Part shown: piece by piece, positions 24,000 to 35,847 of the stretch
How positions within the stretch are numbered: position 1 is the stretch's first letter
Layout: each line of letters opens with the position of its first letter
From: Annona cherimola
Taxonomy: Eukaryota; Streptophyta; Magnoliopsida; Magnoliales; Annonaceae
Reading direction: 5' to 3'
Length of the DNA stretch: 64,000 nucleotides
Assembly: GCA_030490835.1 (NCBI GenBank)
Contig: CM059975.1
Coordinates: 33,822,133 to 33,886,132 of the forward strand
Position numbers and translations under genes: made by a program
Notes under the pieces: generated by a model
Told to the model about the DNA's origin: nothing
What the model saw: the letters and a program-made list of their open reading frames with translations, nothing else
The model's database searches: none

Positions 24000-25540
24000 T
24001 AGTTTATCTATGCATGTTTTATAGGTGTTATTTTCATCTGAACTTCTTTTTATTTACACTTGGTTCAACTAGTCATTTAACTGATTTGAGTAGTAAACGC
24101 TCATTTTGCATTCATTTGGAATCCTAGTTTAAGAGAAATATGTAAATTTGCATATGTTTTTGCATTAGTTTTCATCATGTGTAATTTTTGCATCTTGTAT
24201 GGTTTTCATGCATTTTAGATTATATCTAGTCTAATTCATCTCATCTTGATTGTTTTAATTTTATTTGATCATTTAGGAATGCATTTACTTATTTTTACTC
24301 TTTTATTGTAGGAAAATGATAGCAATTCTCACGTAATTTCAAGGCAAAAAGAGGATAGAATGAGAAAAATCACTTAAAGCTATAAAAAGAGCAATCCTAT
24401 CTCCAACTTGCCTAAGGCCACGACCACCATTCCACCAACTTAGGAGCTAAGCCGTCAATGCTATCTAGGAGCACCGAAGCCACAGCCACGTAGCTGATAT
24501 GCAAAATCCCACACGTGCGAAGCTCTAAATAAAAAGGGTATAAATATATTCTTTAAGGTTTCTTACACACAACTTGGAGGGGTCGTGGTTGTTGAGAAAG
24601 GGATAGGAAAACCTAGGCTTCAAAGAAAGGAAAGAAGATCACGAGAAGACCAAGCTATCAACTATAGGTTCATTGAGTTTCATATCTTCTTCTTCTTTCT
24701 CTTCTTCTTTTTATTATTTTTTCCTTTATGATGATTGTAAACTTGATGCTGAAGGGATTAGATATCATGTTTATGGGCTGAATCTCCTTGTGGTGGGAGA
24801 TATGGATGATTTGAACTCATATCTATGTTGACTTTATTTTTCTTGTGCTAAAATGAATATGTAGTTGTGTTATACCTTAATTTGCTTGAGTTTATTCTTA
24901 TATATATCATGCTTAATAGGTTTACAAGCTTTGCAACCTTGTAGTTGATTAAATATTCGAATTGATGTTTGAAAAAGTGAGATTTGAATGGGATCCATGT
25001 ATAAGGCACAAGTTTTCCAACTCTTGTTTGTGTTGGATGTTAATATGAAGAGGAATATACCTATTGTTCCTGTGTAATCTTGATAAGTTATGTGATTATC
25101 AACCTTGTTTTACTTGATTGCATGGGAAAATAATAATTAACTAAAACTTAGTTAGGTTTATATGTGTTGGAAGACATATATGAATATAAATGAACCTAGA
25201 TTAATAATCTTTGCATAACCAACTTAAATTGGACCAAAATGATATAGTTATGAGTCAATGAATTCATATTCTCATCTATCTTAAGCATCTCAAAGCAATC
25301 TTAGCAAGATTTACTTCATTTTGGTTATTTATTGTTTTATTTAATTTAGTTTAATTTAGTTCTTTGAAAATAAATTTCATTTAATTACCAATTCACTTAA
25401 GACAATTGAATTTTAAGGTGCTAATATGTTTAACACAATCCTCGTGGGAACGATACTCTACTCACTCTTTATTACTTTATCGGCACATATACTTGCGTTA
25501 AAATGAGCATTTAATCAAACATGTACGCAACTCGTCAGTA
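24000..25540 (+). other. Possible LTR or leader of a Gypsy-like retrotransposon
   Basis: 'taaataaaaagggtataaat' near 24526 resembles a TATA region. A GA/CT-rich leader follows, and a tail at about 25435-25500 reads 'aatcctcgtgggaacgatac'...'ttgcgtt', a wording often seen at the ends of large plant Gypsy LTRs. Boundaries and target duplication were not found, so the call is tentative. Confidence 0.3.
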
Positions 25541-26104
25541 ATGAAATATGAATTTTCTTATGTGTCATTCATATATGAACATTTTATCCATATAGAAGGT
25601 AGTATCATAACTTTGTTTATATCATTATTTTAAATCTAATTTAACATTATCTTTAAAAATGTAATCTTCATATTCTATTGGGTCGTGCATAATTGTTTGT
25701 GATTGGTTTGGTGACTTTTTATGGATGCATTTTTTTGCTATTAGTGTAGCATGCATAAGTTTTGATCTTGTTAGTTTTGAATTCATAAACATATTTTAAT
25801 CCATAATTATGTGTGCCAACATGCAAGATTCTTCTCTATCATTCCTTTTACAATTAATCCAGTACTTACTATGAAACAACTGGCATAGAACAATATAATG
25901 GTCTTCAAAATTAAGTGATTTTAGCTTCAATGTTAGGGCCAAGTATGCACTCCATCCTCGTCATCAAATTGTTATCTCATTGAATACTTTTTTTGGGAAT
26001 AACTTGAGTATGGCTTGTTATATGTTATATTTGTTGGGCGCATGCTTAGAATCTATGCCTTATGGCCAGAGGCAAATGCTCAAGTTAATAATTCCTCAGG
26101 AACT

Positions 26105-26212
26105 TTCTTTCAATCCTTTAATGATCATGCATCAACTATGGCAACATAGGACTAATATTCTTTCAATCCTTTAATGATCATGCATCAACTATGGCAACAT
26201 AGGACTAATATT
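26105..26212. repeat. Perfect tandem duplication, 2 x 53 bp
   Basis: The unit holding 'tttcaatcctttaatgatc' and 'caacataggactaatat' is present twice head to tail, starting at 26108 and 26161, with no visible differences. The lack of divergence implies a recent duplication. Confidence 0.95.
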
Positions 26213-26600
26213 TTGGTACCGAGCAACTAAATGAGAAAGTGTCAATAGTTATTAATCTTTGTGACTACAATTATTGTGTTGGAAGACTTAACATACCAAT
26301 CATCAATTTAAACAACTGCAAAGCATGTGGTAAAAGGATAATGTAGTTGGATTTCATTATGCGTAACTAACTAGAGTATTTATCATGTATTATGAACTAC
26401 TAATATTGATGTTTCCTATGCTCGCGTTACTTATGTTGCGTTACTTATGTTGCTCATTTTTGATGTCTTTCAATGTTGTGTGACTATTGTGCAACATTAG
26501 TGTTTATACAATGTTTGATATAAAGGGACATATGTATAACTTCTATGTCTCAATACATGGTGCACTTTTATTATTGAGACTTATTTGATTAGGATATCAG

Positions 26601-26852
26601 GGGTGTGTTTGGAAAGTGATAAAAATTTTAGAAAAAATTTTTAAAATGAAAGAAAATGATGTAATATAGTAGGGGTAATGATGAAGAGCAAAGAGAATAA
26701 AGTTAAAATAAATAAATTATTTATATGGGTAATCGTATATAAATAATTGAAAAGCATGGTAGTTGTACAGGAAGATATAAATAAATAATTAAAAAATTAG
26801 TTAGTTGTGGAGAGTGAAAAGTTTTAGTTTAAAAGTTTTGTGTGTTGTCCCC
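26601..26852. mobile_element. Tourist-like MITE, diverged copy E
   Basis: The left end 'gggtgtgtttggaaag' and interior ('gaaaatgatgtaatat', 'taaaataaataaattat') match the main family. The right end is degraded to 'gtgtgttgtcccc', and no target duplication remains. Confidence 0.65.
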
Positions 26853-28490
26853 ATGAGGAAAATGTCAAGTTCTAATGCTAATGTCATTTATGATGATTTG
26901 TTGATACCGCTGATCCATTTATGCTAAATATCTTGTCATTTTATTTGTACGATAGTCTAATAATGTCTTCTATACACCATCTGAAATGAGTCGAATTCAA
27001 ATATGCAATTTAGAACCCAACACTTTTATGTAATTGGTGCTCATTTTGAGCAACATACCAGACATCCTAGCTTTAAATCTGAGTAAGGGAACTTTGTCTC
27101 CCATTTCAAGAGGATGGTCTCTTACATGTGAATTGGAAAAATGTACTTTTGGATGACTAAATTGTAAACATATCGCTTGCAATTTGAACTATAAAAAATC
27201 CATCATTTATGTCAATACAAGCCAACGGAGCATTTGGGATGGTGAACCTAATCATAGTCAGGGTCTAATGGTCCTATATTAGTGATGGAATCTACAAATA
27301 ATAATTCCTATTATTTTAAATTATTTTTTTACCATATTTCCAAAAATCATTCCTTCAAAATATTAACTGAGTCATACCTTTTAAAATGCATATAATTATG
27401 CATGAATTATAAAAAATATTTAAATCCATTTCTTTATTGCATTAGAATATAATAATACTTTATAAGATCATTTATCTGTATAAAATATATTTTAGGTAGT
27501 TTAAATTAATATTTAAATCAAATAATTTCATCAAGTTGGTTTTGCATCTTTTTGCAAATGGAACTCAATATACATATCATTTGGAAGAAACTTATAGTAC
27601 CATTTAAATAAATGGTTTTAAATATAATGTATGGGTTGAATTTTAATTTAAACACCTAATTCAACCCATTTTAAGCTGGCAACACCCTGACCATGTACTG
27701 CCAGCTACACCCTAGCATATTACAATATATAATTTAATATAAATGTTGAATTAACAACTTTGATGGATATATAATTTCAGATAATTCAAAACCCCATGTA
27801 CGTAAATTTTACACTTTTATGAAATGGGCACATGATAAAACTTGTTAGCTAATTAAATAAATAATTTAAAAATCAATTAGTAGAGTTGATTTCGCTTGTT
27901 TCAATAAGATGGGCCCAAAGTGGCTTCATGAATGATAAGTTTTCACCGACAATGGTACTCTGGTCCAAAAGCTTCACCTAAGATGAAACCAGTTTCAACA
28001 AATCATAACCATAATTGTATACTTGTTGCATGTAAAAAAAGAGTAAGAAATGAGAATGAGAAATTTTTTTATAGTTGCATATCAAAATATGTGAAAAATA
28101 TTAAAACCTATAGATAATAAGAGGGTATTTTGAGCAATATATATGTGAGAACCATGTATTTTTATTTTATTTTATTTATTATTATGATCTTGACATGTTG
28201 GGTTGTATGGGACACCATTCATGAGATATTAGACATGAGTACGAGTTTGTGCATTGGCATATTTTTATAGCTACACTACCTGGCTATGATATGATTTATT
28301 GGGTATTAATTTAGAAATGTATGATTGATGTATCATTTGAGGCATTAAGACTATCTTAAACTTCACGGAGTAGGTACAGGGTTCAACCTGCACGGTCAAG
28401 CTGCGGGAGTGAAGGGGGCAGCCCCCCCCCTCGAGAAATTTTTAATTTACTAAGTTGTATGGTGAGAAGCAAGTTACAAACTACGATCGA
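26853..28490. other. Gene-free AT-rich DNA
   Basis: No gene is recognised. 27390-27530 resembles the interior of the family-T AT-rich repeat seen at 45870-46010 ('aatataataata', 'atcatttat'). A C-run occurs at 28424-28432. Confidence 0.4.
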
Positions 28491-28499
28491 GCTTAGCCC

Positions 28500-29364
28500 A
28501 GGCCCGTATCAACGATGGCCATAAAAGAGAGGCTCGTCCAAGTTAGGGCTTTATTTTTGGAGCGACACCCTTCTCCCTCTTCTTCTCCTCTCATTTTTGC
28601 CTCCATTTCTTCCAGTTCCTCTTCTTCACAGCATCAATTCAACCCCGAACCTTCTCAAAATTTCTCTAAACTATATTAAAGATCGCTGATTTGCATTAAC
28701 AGAGCACAAAATCTCAGATATGCGGATTTAGGGTTGCTTTTCTATGGAGAAACCATAATCGAGGTAAATAGATGCTTCATTCTTTGGGTTAACGATGGAT
28801 CCTCTTCTTAAACGTATTACAGATCTAGTGGGAGTGGGTATCGCCCAAAAAAATTTCACAGTTAAGGCATTTAAGAGCTGAACGAGCTAGGATTAAATGA
28901 CTTCACAAGAAATTGAGTATTCCTATGTAGATTGGGTGAAATAGATGACAGATTCATAACTTTCGCATCACTAAAATGTGATATGGTTTGAGTATGGTTA
29001 ACTAGTATGGAGAACTAGATGTCTGTCCTCTAATGCCTGTTAAGTATTCAATGAATTGCTTATATGATAGTTGATTTGCTAAATTAAAGTATATGTGTTG
29101 TTGATTTTAACAGTGTTATATGAGTGATTTATGACATTTGTCTTATGTGCATGTGATGATGTACCATTGAGGATAAGTGAAAGTTTTTTTATAGTTCAAA
29201 GCATGAGTATTCTCATGGGCATATTATATTACCTAAAATTTGTATACAATCGTAAATATGAATGAGTTGTGTGGCTGTATAAGTTTGTTCATGACTCTTG
29301 ATTGACATAAGGAAAGGGTTGTTCATGACCCTTAATTGATATGAGGAGAGGGTTGTGCATGGTC
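28500..29364 (+). other. Possible old LTR that received the solo LTR
   Basis: 'ccataaaagagaggctcg' at about 28519 looks like a TATA region. A CT-rich leader (28566-28630) follows. Beyond the solo LTR, the sequence ends near 31697 in 'gggagcgtcaca', an ending common in plant Gypsy LTRs. This suggests that the solo LTR at 29370 inserted into an older LTR; the left boundary was not found. Confidence 0.25.
29287..29364. repeat. Short tandem repeat, about 2.3 x 34 bp
   Basis: 'gttcatgactcttgattgac' recurs as 'gttcatgacccttaattgat' and begins a third time as 'gtgcatggtcc'. Each unit ends in an 'aggaaagggtt'-like stretch. It abuts the insertion point of the solo LTR. Confidence 0.75.
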
Positions 29365-30004
29365 CATTATGTTGGTCCCGAGTTAATCATAATTACCCAA
29401 GAGGGGAGGGGTGAGTTGGGTAAATAAATTTTTTTAACTTAAACAGAAATTTTACCCCGGATTAATCTAGTCCCCTTAATGAAGAAACAAATGTAAAGCA
29501 ATATAGTGCTGAGAGAAAAAATAAAAATCAACAAGCAAGATTTTATAGTGGTTCGGGCAATCTTCCCTACTCCACTCTTCAAAGCTCACACCTCTTGTAA
29601 CTTGGGTTCCACTATGTATTTCACAAATACAACTAGAGTCACTGCTCTCTTCTAGATTTCAGCTCTAGGAGGCATCAACAATTCACAGCACAAGTAGGTG
29701 ACGAGTTCAACTCCAATCACACACTACTTTGCTTACACTTGATCTTAGTTACCAAAACTAAATCAAGTTCAACACAACAAGAAATAACAAAAGAAAGTTT
29801 CTACACGTTACTGGTGTGTAGAGGCAGATTTGGCACAGAGAAGAACTTGTACAACAATGTTAATGATTCAGCAAGCAGCTCTTTGGCAGTTTGAAAGCGG
29901 AGTTCTTCTTCTATATGATGGCTTGATCACTTAATGCTCTTGAAGATAGGAGTTATGCACACTTAATGAATTCTCAGTTACCCTCCTCGTTCATATTGAA
30001 TGCC

Positions 30005-30011
30005 TTATATA
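30005..30011 (-). promoter_or_regulatory. TATA box of the solo LTR
   Basis: The minus strand reads tatataagg about 1 kb inside the LTR. The GTCGAC-rich repeats lie upstream on the same strand, as expected for a U3 promoter. Confidence 0.55.
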
Positions 30012-30079
30012 GGGAATCCGAACGTTTGGAAGTAGGTGGCGCGCATTTAATGCGCCAACGTTCGAAAAATTTCTGACCG

Positions 30080-30890
30080 TTACGACTCAAGTCGCATGTG
30101 GAGTCGACTTTGGGTGCGACTTCGCCTGTCCGTAGCTTCTTCAAGTTTCAGCCTAGGTCAACTTGGTTTTCGACTTGACCCAAGCCGCAGGTGAAGTCGA
30201 CTTCGGGTGCGACTTCACTTCCTCAGCATGCTTAGTTGAACTTGAAATTCTTTGGAATGTCTTTCTTGCTTGAATTTCTTCATGTTTGATTATTCTTCCA
30301 CCATTTTATGTAACTTAAGATTCTTTATGTTTCTTCTATCTTAAAAATATTTGATTCCATGTCTTGAGTGTTGAATCCTTGAGTATTGGAGTGCATAAGA
30401 GAGGTCCAAGTGTATGATCTCGATTCTCCATGAAAATATGCAACTTTGCTTGCTCTGGACTTCATTTGATTTTCATTTGAGTGTTTGAGTTGTCTTGACA
30501 TTCATCTTCACTTGAATCTAGCATTGAACCGTCTTGATCTGCAAGTTCCGCACTGAAGTCGAAGCTGGAGTCGACTTGGTCTGCGACTTCACCTAAGTCG
30601 CATGCGGAGTCGACTTGGGATGCGACTTCGGCAGCTCTCGTTCTTGATTTCAACTCTGGACAGAAATGACGAGTCGAAGTCGATGCTGGAGTCGACTTGG
30701 TCTGCGACTTCACCCAAGTCACTTGCGGTGTCGACTTCATTTGCGACTTCGGTAGCTTGGTTCCCCGTCTTCAACTCTGGACGAAAATGACGGGCTGAAG
30801 TCGCTACTGGAGTCGACTTGGAGATCGACTTGGCCTAAGTCGATGCCTGAGTCGACTTGGAAATCGACTTGACCTGTCAAGCTTCATTTT
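30080..30890 (-). repeat. GTCGAC-rich hierarchical tandem repeat in U3 of the solo LTR
   Basis: Units of about 35 bp on a 'gagtcgacttgg.tgcgactt' theme recur at least eight times, each with a GTCGAC core. Some are grouped in larger units of about 120 bp that share 'ttcaactctgga' and 'aaatgacg' spacers (30540-30790). The array is much GC-richer than its surroundings. Tandem repeats upstream of a TATA box are typical of LTR enhancers. Minus-strand open frames across it are repeat artefacts. Confidence 0.85.
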
Positions 30891-31810
30891 CTTCATTTGA
30901 ATAACCTTTAATCATTTTCACAAACATGTTAGTAATCAAAACTTACTTAAATTGATTTGTTAATCATCAAAACATAGACTTGACTTATTTTTCACATGTA
31001 TCCAACACATTAAAGACACGTGACTCTATATATATTTTCTTTGGCATAGATGTTGATTTCACATCTTATATGGCCATTTAGGAGTTGGCATTCCCCATCA
31101 TTTTCATGGCATGAGTATCATGAATCTCACATGCTTCTATTTTCATGTTAACTGCTATCTACTTACTGAGTCTGTTTAGACTCACGTGATTATTATTTTG
31201 CTTTTAGACTATAGGCCAGGAGAAGAGCCTCGTGATGAGATTGGTGGAGTCCATAACCCTGGAAACCAAGCTCAATATATTAAGCCTTGTGTTTTTTTTT
31301 GCTATTTTACTATTTACATTTCTATTTGACACTAGTTAGTGTAAATATTTACCTTTGACCCACCTATGAAGAACATACTGTACTTGGGTATTTTTGGACT
31401 TGATTATCATTTATGTGAACATATGTATATGTTATTTTGGATTGGTTGCAGAGTATTGATGGATTACGATGAATTTATTTCTATATAGATGTTTTTATAG
31501 CATAGGTATGCGACTATGTGAATATAGAGCTAAGAGTTGAAATTTTAAAATAGAATTGCAATGTTCATGTATAATAGGTTCTATACACCATACCACCCCC
31601 TTATAGGCTATAGGAAGATACTGCTGGATTTTTCATAGGTCATGTGACACCTATTGACTAACCATTAAAGAGGATTAGGCGATGGGAGCGTCACAATATA
31701 AGAGACTTGAATGAGATGTTAAATGGAAAGAAATTTTTATTTCCAAGAAATCTTTTATACATTTTTCATTTTTCTACATTATCATGTTATGTTGGGCTAT
31801 GTAAGCCGCA

Positions 31811-32376
31811 CATCAAAAATTCATTTATTTATTTTTTTACTTTTTTCCATAAACTTGTTAATGTAGATGTATTTAACATATAAACTAAGTTTTACCATTT
31901 TTGAATATGTATATATTTTTTAGATTTTTAAACATGGGAGTATCCTCCGAGGGCAAAAAATCCTCGTGCTTAAAAATCTTTTAAAAAATATATGCATATA
32001 TCCAAAAATGATAAAACTCGATTTATATATTAAGGGTGTGTTTGGAAAATAATAAAATTTTTGTATGAAAAAATTTTAGTATAAAAGTTGTCGAAATGAA
32101 AGAAAATGATATGATATGATAGAGATAATGATGATGAGTAAAAAGAATAAAATTAAAATAGACAGGTTAGTTGTATAGAAATGATAAAAAAGTAAGGTAG
32201 TGGTATAAGAAGATGTGAAGACATTATTAAAAAATAGACTAGCTATGGATAATGAAAAGTTTTAGATTAAAAAGTTTTAGCTTAACATTTTTTATGCCTT
32301 ATCAAACACAACCTAAATGTACTTAGATAAACAAGTATATAAAGAAAAGTAAAAAAAAAAATTAATGAGTTTTTGA
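31811..32376. mobile_element. Foldback element interrupted by a Tourist-like MITE
   Basis: The left arm 'atcaaaaattcattta', 'ttttttacttttttccata', 'aacttg' pairs with right-arm sequence lying beyond MITE F at 32317-32376. The inner arms ('aactaagttttaccattttt' against 'aaaaatgataaaactc') pair around about 31950. Only after removing 32034-32313 plus one taa do the arms become continuous. The interior is related to the foldbacks at 36631 and 32890. Outer ends are approximate and no clear target duplication was seen. Confidence 0.65.
32034..32313. mobile_element. Tourist-like MITE, copy F, nested in a foldback
   Basis: 280 bp from 'gggtgtgtttggaaaa' to 'tcaaacacaacc', flanked by taa at 32031-32033 and 32314-32316. 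It splits the right arm of the surrounding foldback, so it inserted later. Confidence 0.88.
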
Positions 32377-32889
32377 TATATGCTAAATAAGCCTTTATTT
32401 AACCTGGGCTAATATGATCATTTCTCTTTTTAATATTGCTTGTCTCGATTGCAATAAGTAATCATTCATCTTTCCTTATTCATTTTTCACAGTTCATTCA
32501 TCCTACGTAAGGAGTAATTTTCTCATTTCATTCATATCCCATTCAAGGTCCTCTAATGCTAACAAATAGGCTTAAATATAATTAATATATCAAATTACAT
32601 AAAAATGTATATATTTAATTTTCTTTTTTAAACTGTTATAGGTGTGTTTAGTATGTAAGAATGAAAATGAACAACAAAGAATGCCAAAACTATATATTAA
32701 TTATTGGCCACAATACTTATTTCCATATGTACTCTTATATTCTAATTATTTTATAATATATTTCTTCTTAACTATTTTATATATTTTTCACTTTATTTCT
32801 ACTTTACTTCTACGTATTGATTTCATTGCTCATTCCTTCTTCTTCATCCAATATCTTTCTAAACTCACGCTGATACCACTTTTTTACAT

Positions 32890-33258
32890 GAGGGAGGATC
32901 CCATGCGTCCGACCGCATGGGACTCTATTCATCCAGTCGTGGGACCTCTTCATAATTATTTTTTAATTTTTTATAATTATGTAAAGTTAATTGTGCTTAA
33001 TTTATAAACAAAGTTTTATCATTTTCGGAGGTTTTTAAGTATTTTTATCTTTAAACACAGCGAAATTTTCAAATTTTCTACCTCAAAAGATTTCTAAAAT
33101 GCCACTGTGTTTAAAATTTTAAAAAATTACTTAAAAATCTAAAATTGGTAAAACTTAAATAGATAAAGCACAATTAACGTTAGATATTTATAAAAAATTT
33201 AAAAAATAAAAAAGAGTCCCACGGCCGAACGCATGCATGCTGCATGGGATCACGCTTC
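32890..33258. mobile_element. Palindromic foldback element with perfect 9-bp TSD
   Basis: 369 bp. The left end 'gagggaggatcccatgc' pairs with the right end (complement 'gaagcgtgatcccatgc'). The arms run inward through 'gggactc'/'gagtccc' and the shared 'acaaagttttatcatttt' motif to a centre near 33075. The flanks are tttttacat at 32881-32889 and 33259-33267. The 9-bp duplication suggests Mutator-like transposition. There is no coding capacity. Confidence 0.8.
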
Positions 33259-33419
33259 TTTTTACATTGGGTTAAAAAATAAAAAAAAATTCTCAAAAAA
33301 GCCACAAGTTTGTATCTCCATCTGTAGATTATTTTATTACATTGAACCCTTTCACAGTAGATATCGCATCCCATTGTCCCAGAAAAGCTGTGCGTGGTTG
33401 TTATGTTGCCACTGGGAGC

Positions 33420-34160
33420 AGTAATGGATTGGGTTAGATGAGTTAAAGTTTAATCCTAATCCTAAATCAATAAAAAGATCTTAGCCTTAATTCATTTATT
33501 AATCCTTTAAAAAATCTAAACCCTAATCCATTTAATAAATGAGTTAGCAAGTTGTTAATATAAATAACTCAAAATAAGCTAATTTAAAATTGAATGTGTT
33601 GTTTGTAATTGTTATGGTGAATCGATCTATACCGAGAGGATAATATGACATGTCCAGATTTTCACTACAAGAGGAGTATATATTCAACATGTAGCACAAA
33701 GAAGGACAACGACTTGGCAAGATAGAAAGAGAGAGAACAAAGAAGGGGAGCTAGCAATAAAGATAGAGATGAGAACGATTAGAGATGGAGAAAGAGAAAC
33801 TGAGGGAAGGAAAAAGGAGAGAAAATGGTGGAAATAGGGAGAGAGATTGAGAAGAAGAGAGAGAGGAGAGTGAGGCAGAGAGAGAAGAATGATCCTACTG
33901 ATAGCACTCGTAAGTGGTAGTAGGGATGACAGTGATAATGCTACAGTATGATCACAAGAAAGATGTGGTAGACTCGTAAACGAAGTGAGGAAAATAAAAA
34001 AATAAATTAGGAGAAATAAATTTAGAATTTGAAATATATATATACCACTTCATAACAGGTTATAAACAGGCTAACGAATTAAACAGATTAAATAGGTTAA
34101 ACGGGTTACTAAGCAAGCTGACGTGTTGTAAAATCTCAACCCTAACCCATTTATTTATTT
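33420..34160. repeat. GGTTAA-motif repeat with purine-rich core
   Basis: The ends carry degenerate 'gggttag'/'aaccctaa' motifs ('aaacgggttactaagcaag' near 34100). An opposite-strand relative lies at 37255-37780 ('gtttagtaacccgtttaac'). The core at about 33720-33890 is a long GA-rich purine tract. No open frame; superfamily unknown. Confidence 0.5.
33720..33890. repeat. Purine-rich (GA)n-like tract
   Basis: About 170 bp of almost pure purine on the top strand (GAGA, GAAG and GGAG mixtures) with few pyrimidine interruptions. Such tracts can form triplexes and bind plant GAGA-binding BPC proteins. No gene lies near enough to suggest a function. Confidence 0.75.
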
Positions 34161-34163
34161 AAA

Positions 34164-34605
34164 GGGTTTTTTCCAAATATCCTCACTATGTTTAATTCTA
34201 ATCCTAAATATACTCATTATATCTCCAAAATCCCAGATATACCTATTATGTTTTCAGTTAATTTCAAAAACACTCAATTCGTGAGTTAACGTCGTTAGTT
34301 AATATGTGAAATCACTAAGATGCCTATCAAATTTTGAGCATAATTAAAATTTCGAATGTTGTAACTCATCAATGCTCTAATTACACATGAGCTTTAAATT
34401 TAGAGAGCTAAGATTCAATTTCTTTCTATTTTATTTCATGTTTTCTTATTTTATAACAAGGTTATTTTGGACATTTATAAAAATCTAACTAATGGTTTTT
34501 AATGGAATATACACTTTTGGAATCGGGTATATTTAGAATTTTAAAATTGTAGTAGATATATTTGGGATTAAAGTCAAACGTAATGAGTATATTTAGGAAA
34601 ATTTT
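34164..34605. mobile_element. Foldback element with perfect 9-bp TSD (second subfamily)
   Basis: 442 bp. The left arm 'gggttttttccaaatatcct' onward pairs with the complement of the right arm ('aaaattttcctaaatatact' onward) over about 80 bp, with a non-palindromic centre. The flanks are ttatttaaa at 34155-34163 and 34606-34614, a perfect match. The interior is unrelated to the 32890/36631 group, so this is a different subfamily with the same duplication length. Confidence 0.78.
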
Positions 34606-34619
34606 TTATTTAAATGATT

Positions 34620-35250
34620 AAATAAATTAATGAATCATAAATTATTTATTCAAAAATTATAACTCAAACTTATTTATAAAACGGTTTCATCGAGTTAACT
34701 CCATTGACACTTTTAGTTGCCACATAAGTGGAGTAGACACAGTATACAAGTTAAAGCTTACAAGAAGCTTACGCGGCCTGTTTTGAAGGGCACACTGTGC
34801 CTGTCGTGATCTACACAGCGGCCTGAAAGGTCGCTTGTGCAAGGCAGCTAGACAGCGACCGCCTGCTCACCAGTCACCACGATGGCATTACACCAGAGTA
34901 TCCAATAAAATCTCCGTACCTTGTCCGATTTTCATTTCCGAAGGAGAAACGTGCAAAATGATGATTAGAATAGGCGAAAAGAACTTTTGCCTTTTCCTCT
35001 TCAAAATTTTTTAATTTTCAAAAGCACCGCAATATCAAAACAGTCTAAGATAACCCAGATAATAAAAAAAAGTCAAAATAGTTACAATATCCTATTAAAT
35101 CTTAATTTTCTGGGGCTCATATTCATCCATTGACCCATGAAAAAGAACTCTTTCAGAGGCTATTTTTCTAAACTAAAAAATTATTTTGAGAGAAAACTCG
35201 CCAAAAATGAAGAGTTGCACGGGAAAAGGAAAAAAATACTTCTGTTTGTT
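34620..35250. other. Gene-free stretch
   Basis: Mixed composition with a slightly GC-richer patch at 34760-34880. No coding similarity or delimited repeat was recognised. Confidence 0.4.
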
Positions 35251-35256
35251 TGCCGA

Positions 35257-35596
35257 AGGGGACATTTGGCATTTGACAATTAAAGTATGAGATGGTAAAT
35301 TGTGAGATTACCTATTTCGAGATAAATCATCACTAAAATAATAATATTTTTTCCTGCTTGATGGTAAATTATGGAATTACGTATTTGGAGATAAATCATT
35401 ACTAAAATAATAATTATCTTTTTCTACTTTTACCCATATATTCTAATTATTTCTCTTACTAACTACTTCTCTCGTACTTATTTATTCCAACTTTAACTTC
35501 ATTATTTATTATTTATTGCACAATTCCTAAAATATTTATTTTCTCCATTTCACCACATCACATAATTTTCCCATTCCATATTCCCAAATAAACCCC
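35257..35596. mobile_element. Tourist-like MITE with internal duplication, copy L
   Basis: Left end 'ggggacatttggca'; right end 'cccaaataaacccc'. Two adjacent copies of a block of about 65 bp ('gatggtaaattgtgagatta' to 'actaaaataataat' and 'gatggtaaattatggaatta' to 'actaaaataataat') occupy the left half. The right half shows the pyrimidine-rich interior of the family. Confidence 0.55.
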
Positions 35597-35599
35597 AAA

Positions 35600-35847
35600 A
35601 AGCTTTTAAACGAAGACTTTTCAATTCAAATTTTTTATTTTTTATAACTATTTTATTCTTATTTTTTTACATCTCCCTCTACATCTACCCTATTTTTTAA
35701 TATTTCTATATAACTACATGTACAATTAGACTATTTATTTTAAATTTATTTTCTTTATTCTTTATTGTTATCCATATCATGTCTTCTCGTTGTCTCTCTT
35801 TTCAAAAAATTTTATATAATTTTTTTTATCATTTCTCAATCACACTC
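35600..35847. mobile_element. Tourist-like MITE, left end lost
   Basis: The interior matches the minus-orientation family ('ctaccctattttttaatatt', 'ttattgttatccatatcat'), and the right end 'caatcacactc' is followed by taa. The left GGGTGTG end is missing where it abuts copy L. Confidence 0.55.

Larger units (their letters stand above)
29370..31007 (-). mobile_element. Solo LTR, 1638 bp, with perfect 5-bp TSD
   Basis: It starts 'tgttgg' and ends 'ccaaca', flanked by catta at 29365-29369 and again at 31008-31012. No second LTR, primer site or internal region adjoins it, so it is a solo LTR left by recombination between two LTRs. On the minus strand a TATATAA motif lies at 30005-30011, and the tandem repeat lies upstream of it. 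Transcription would therefore run on the minus strand, with U3 at 30020-31007 and R-U5 at 29370-29980. The parent superfamily is undetermined. Confidence 0.85.

Noticed and set aside
30462..30790. Open frames on both strands (Val-Asp-Ser-rich peptides)
   Set aside because: They are translations of the GTCGAC tandem repeat in the solo LTR and have no protein similarity.
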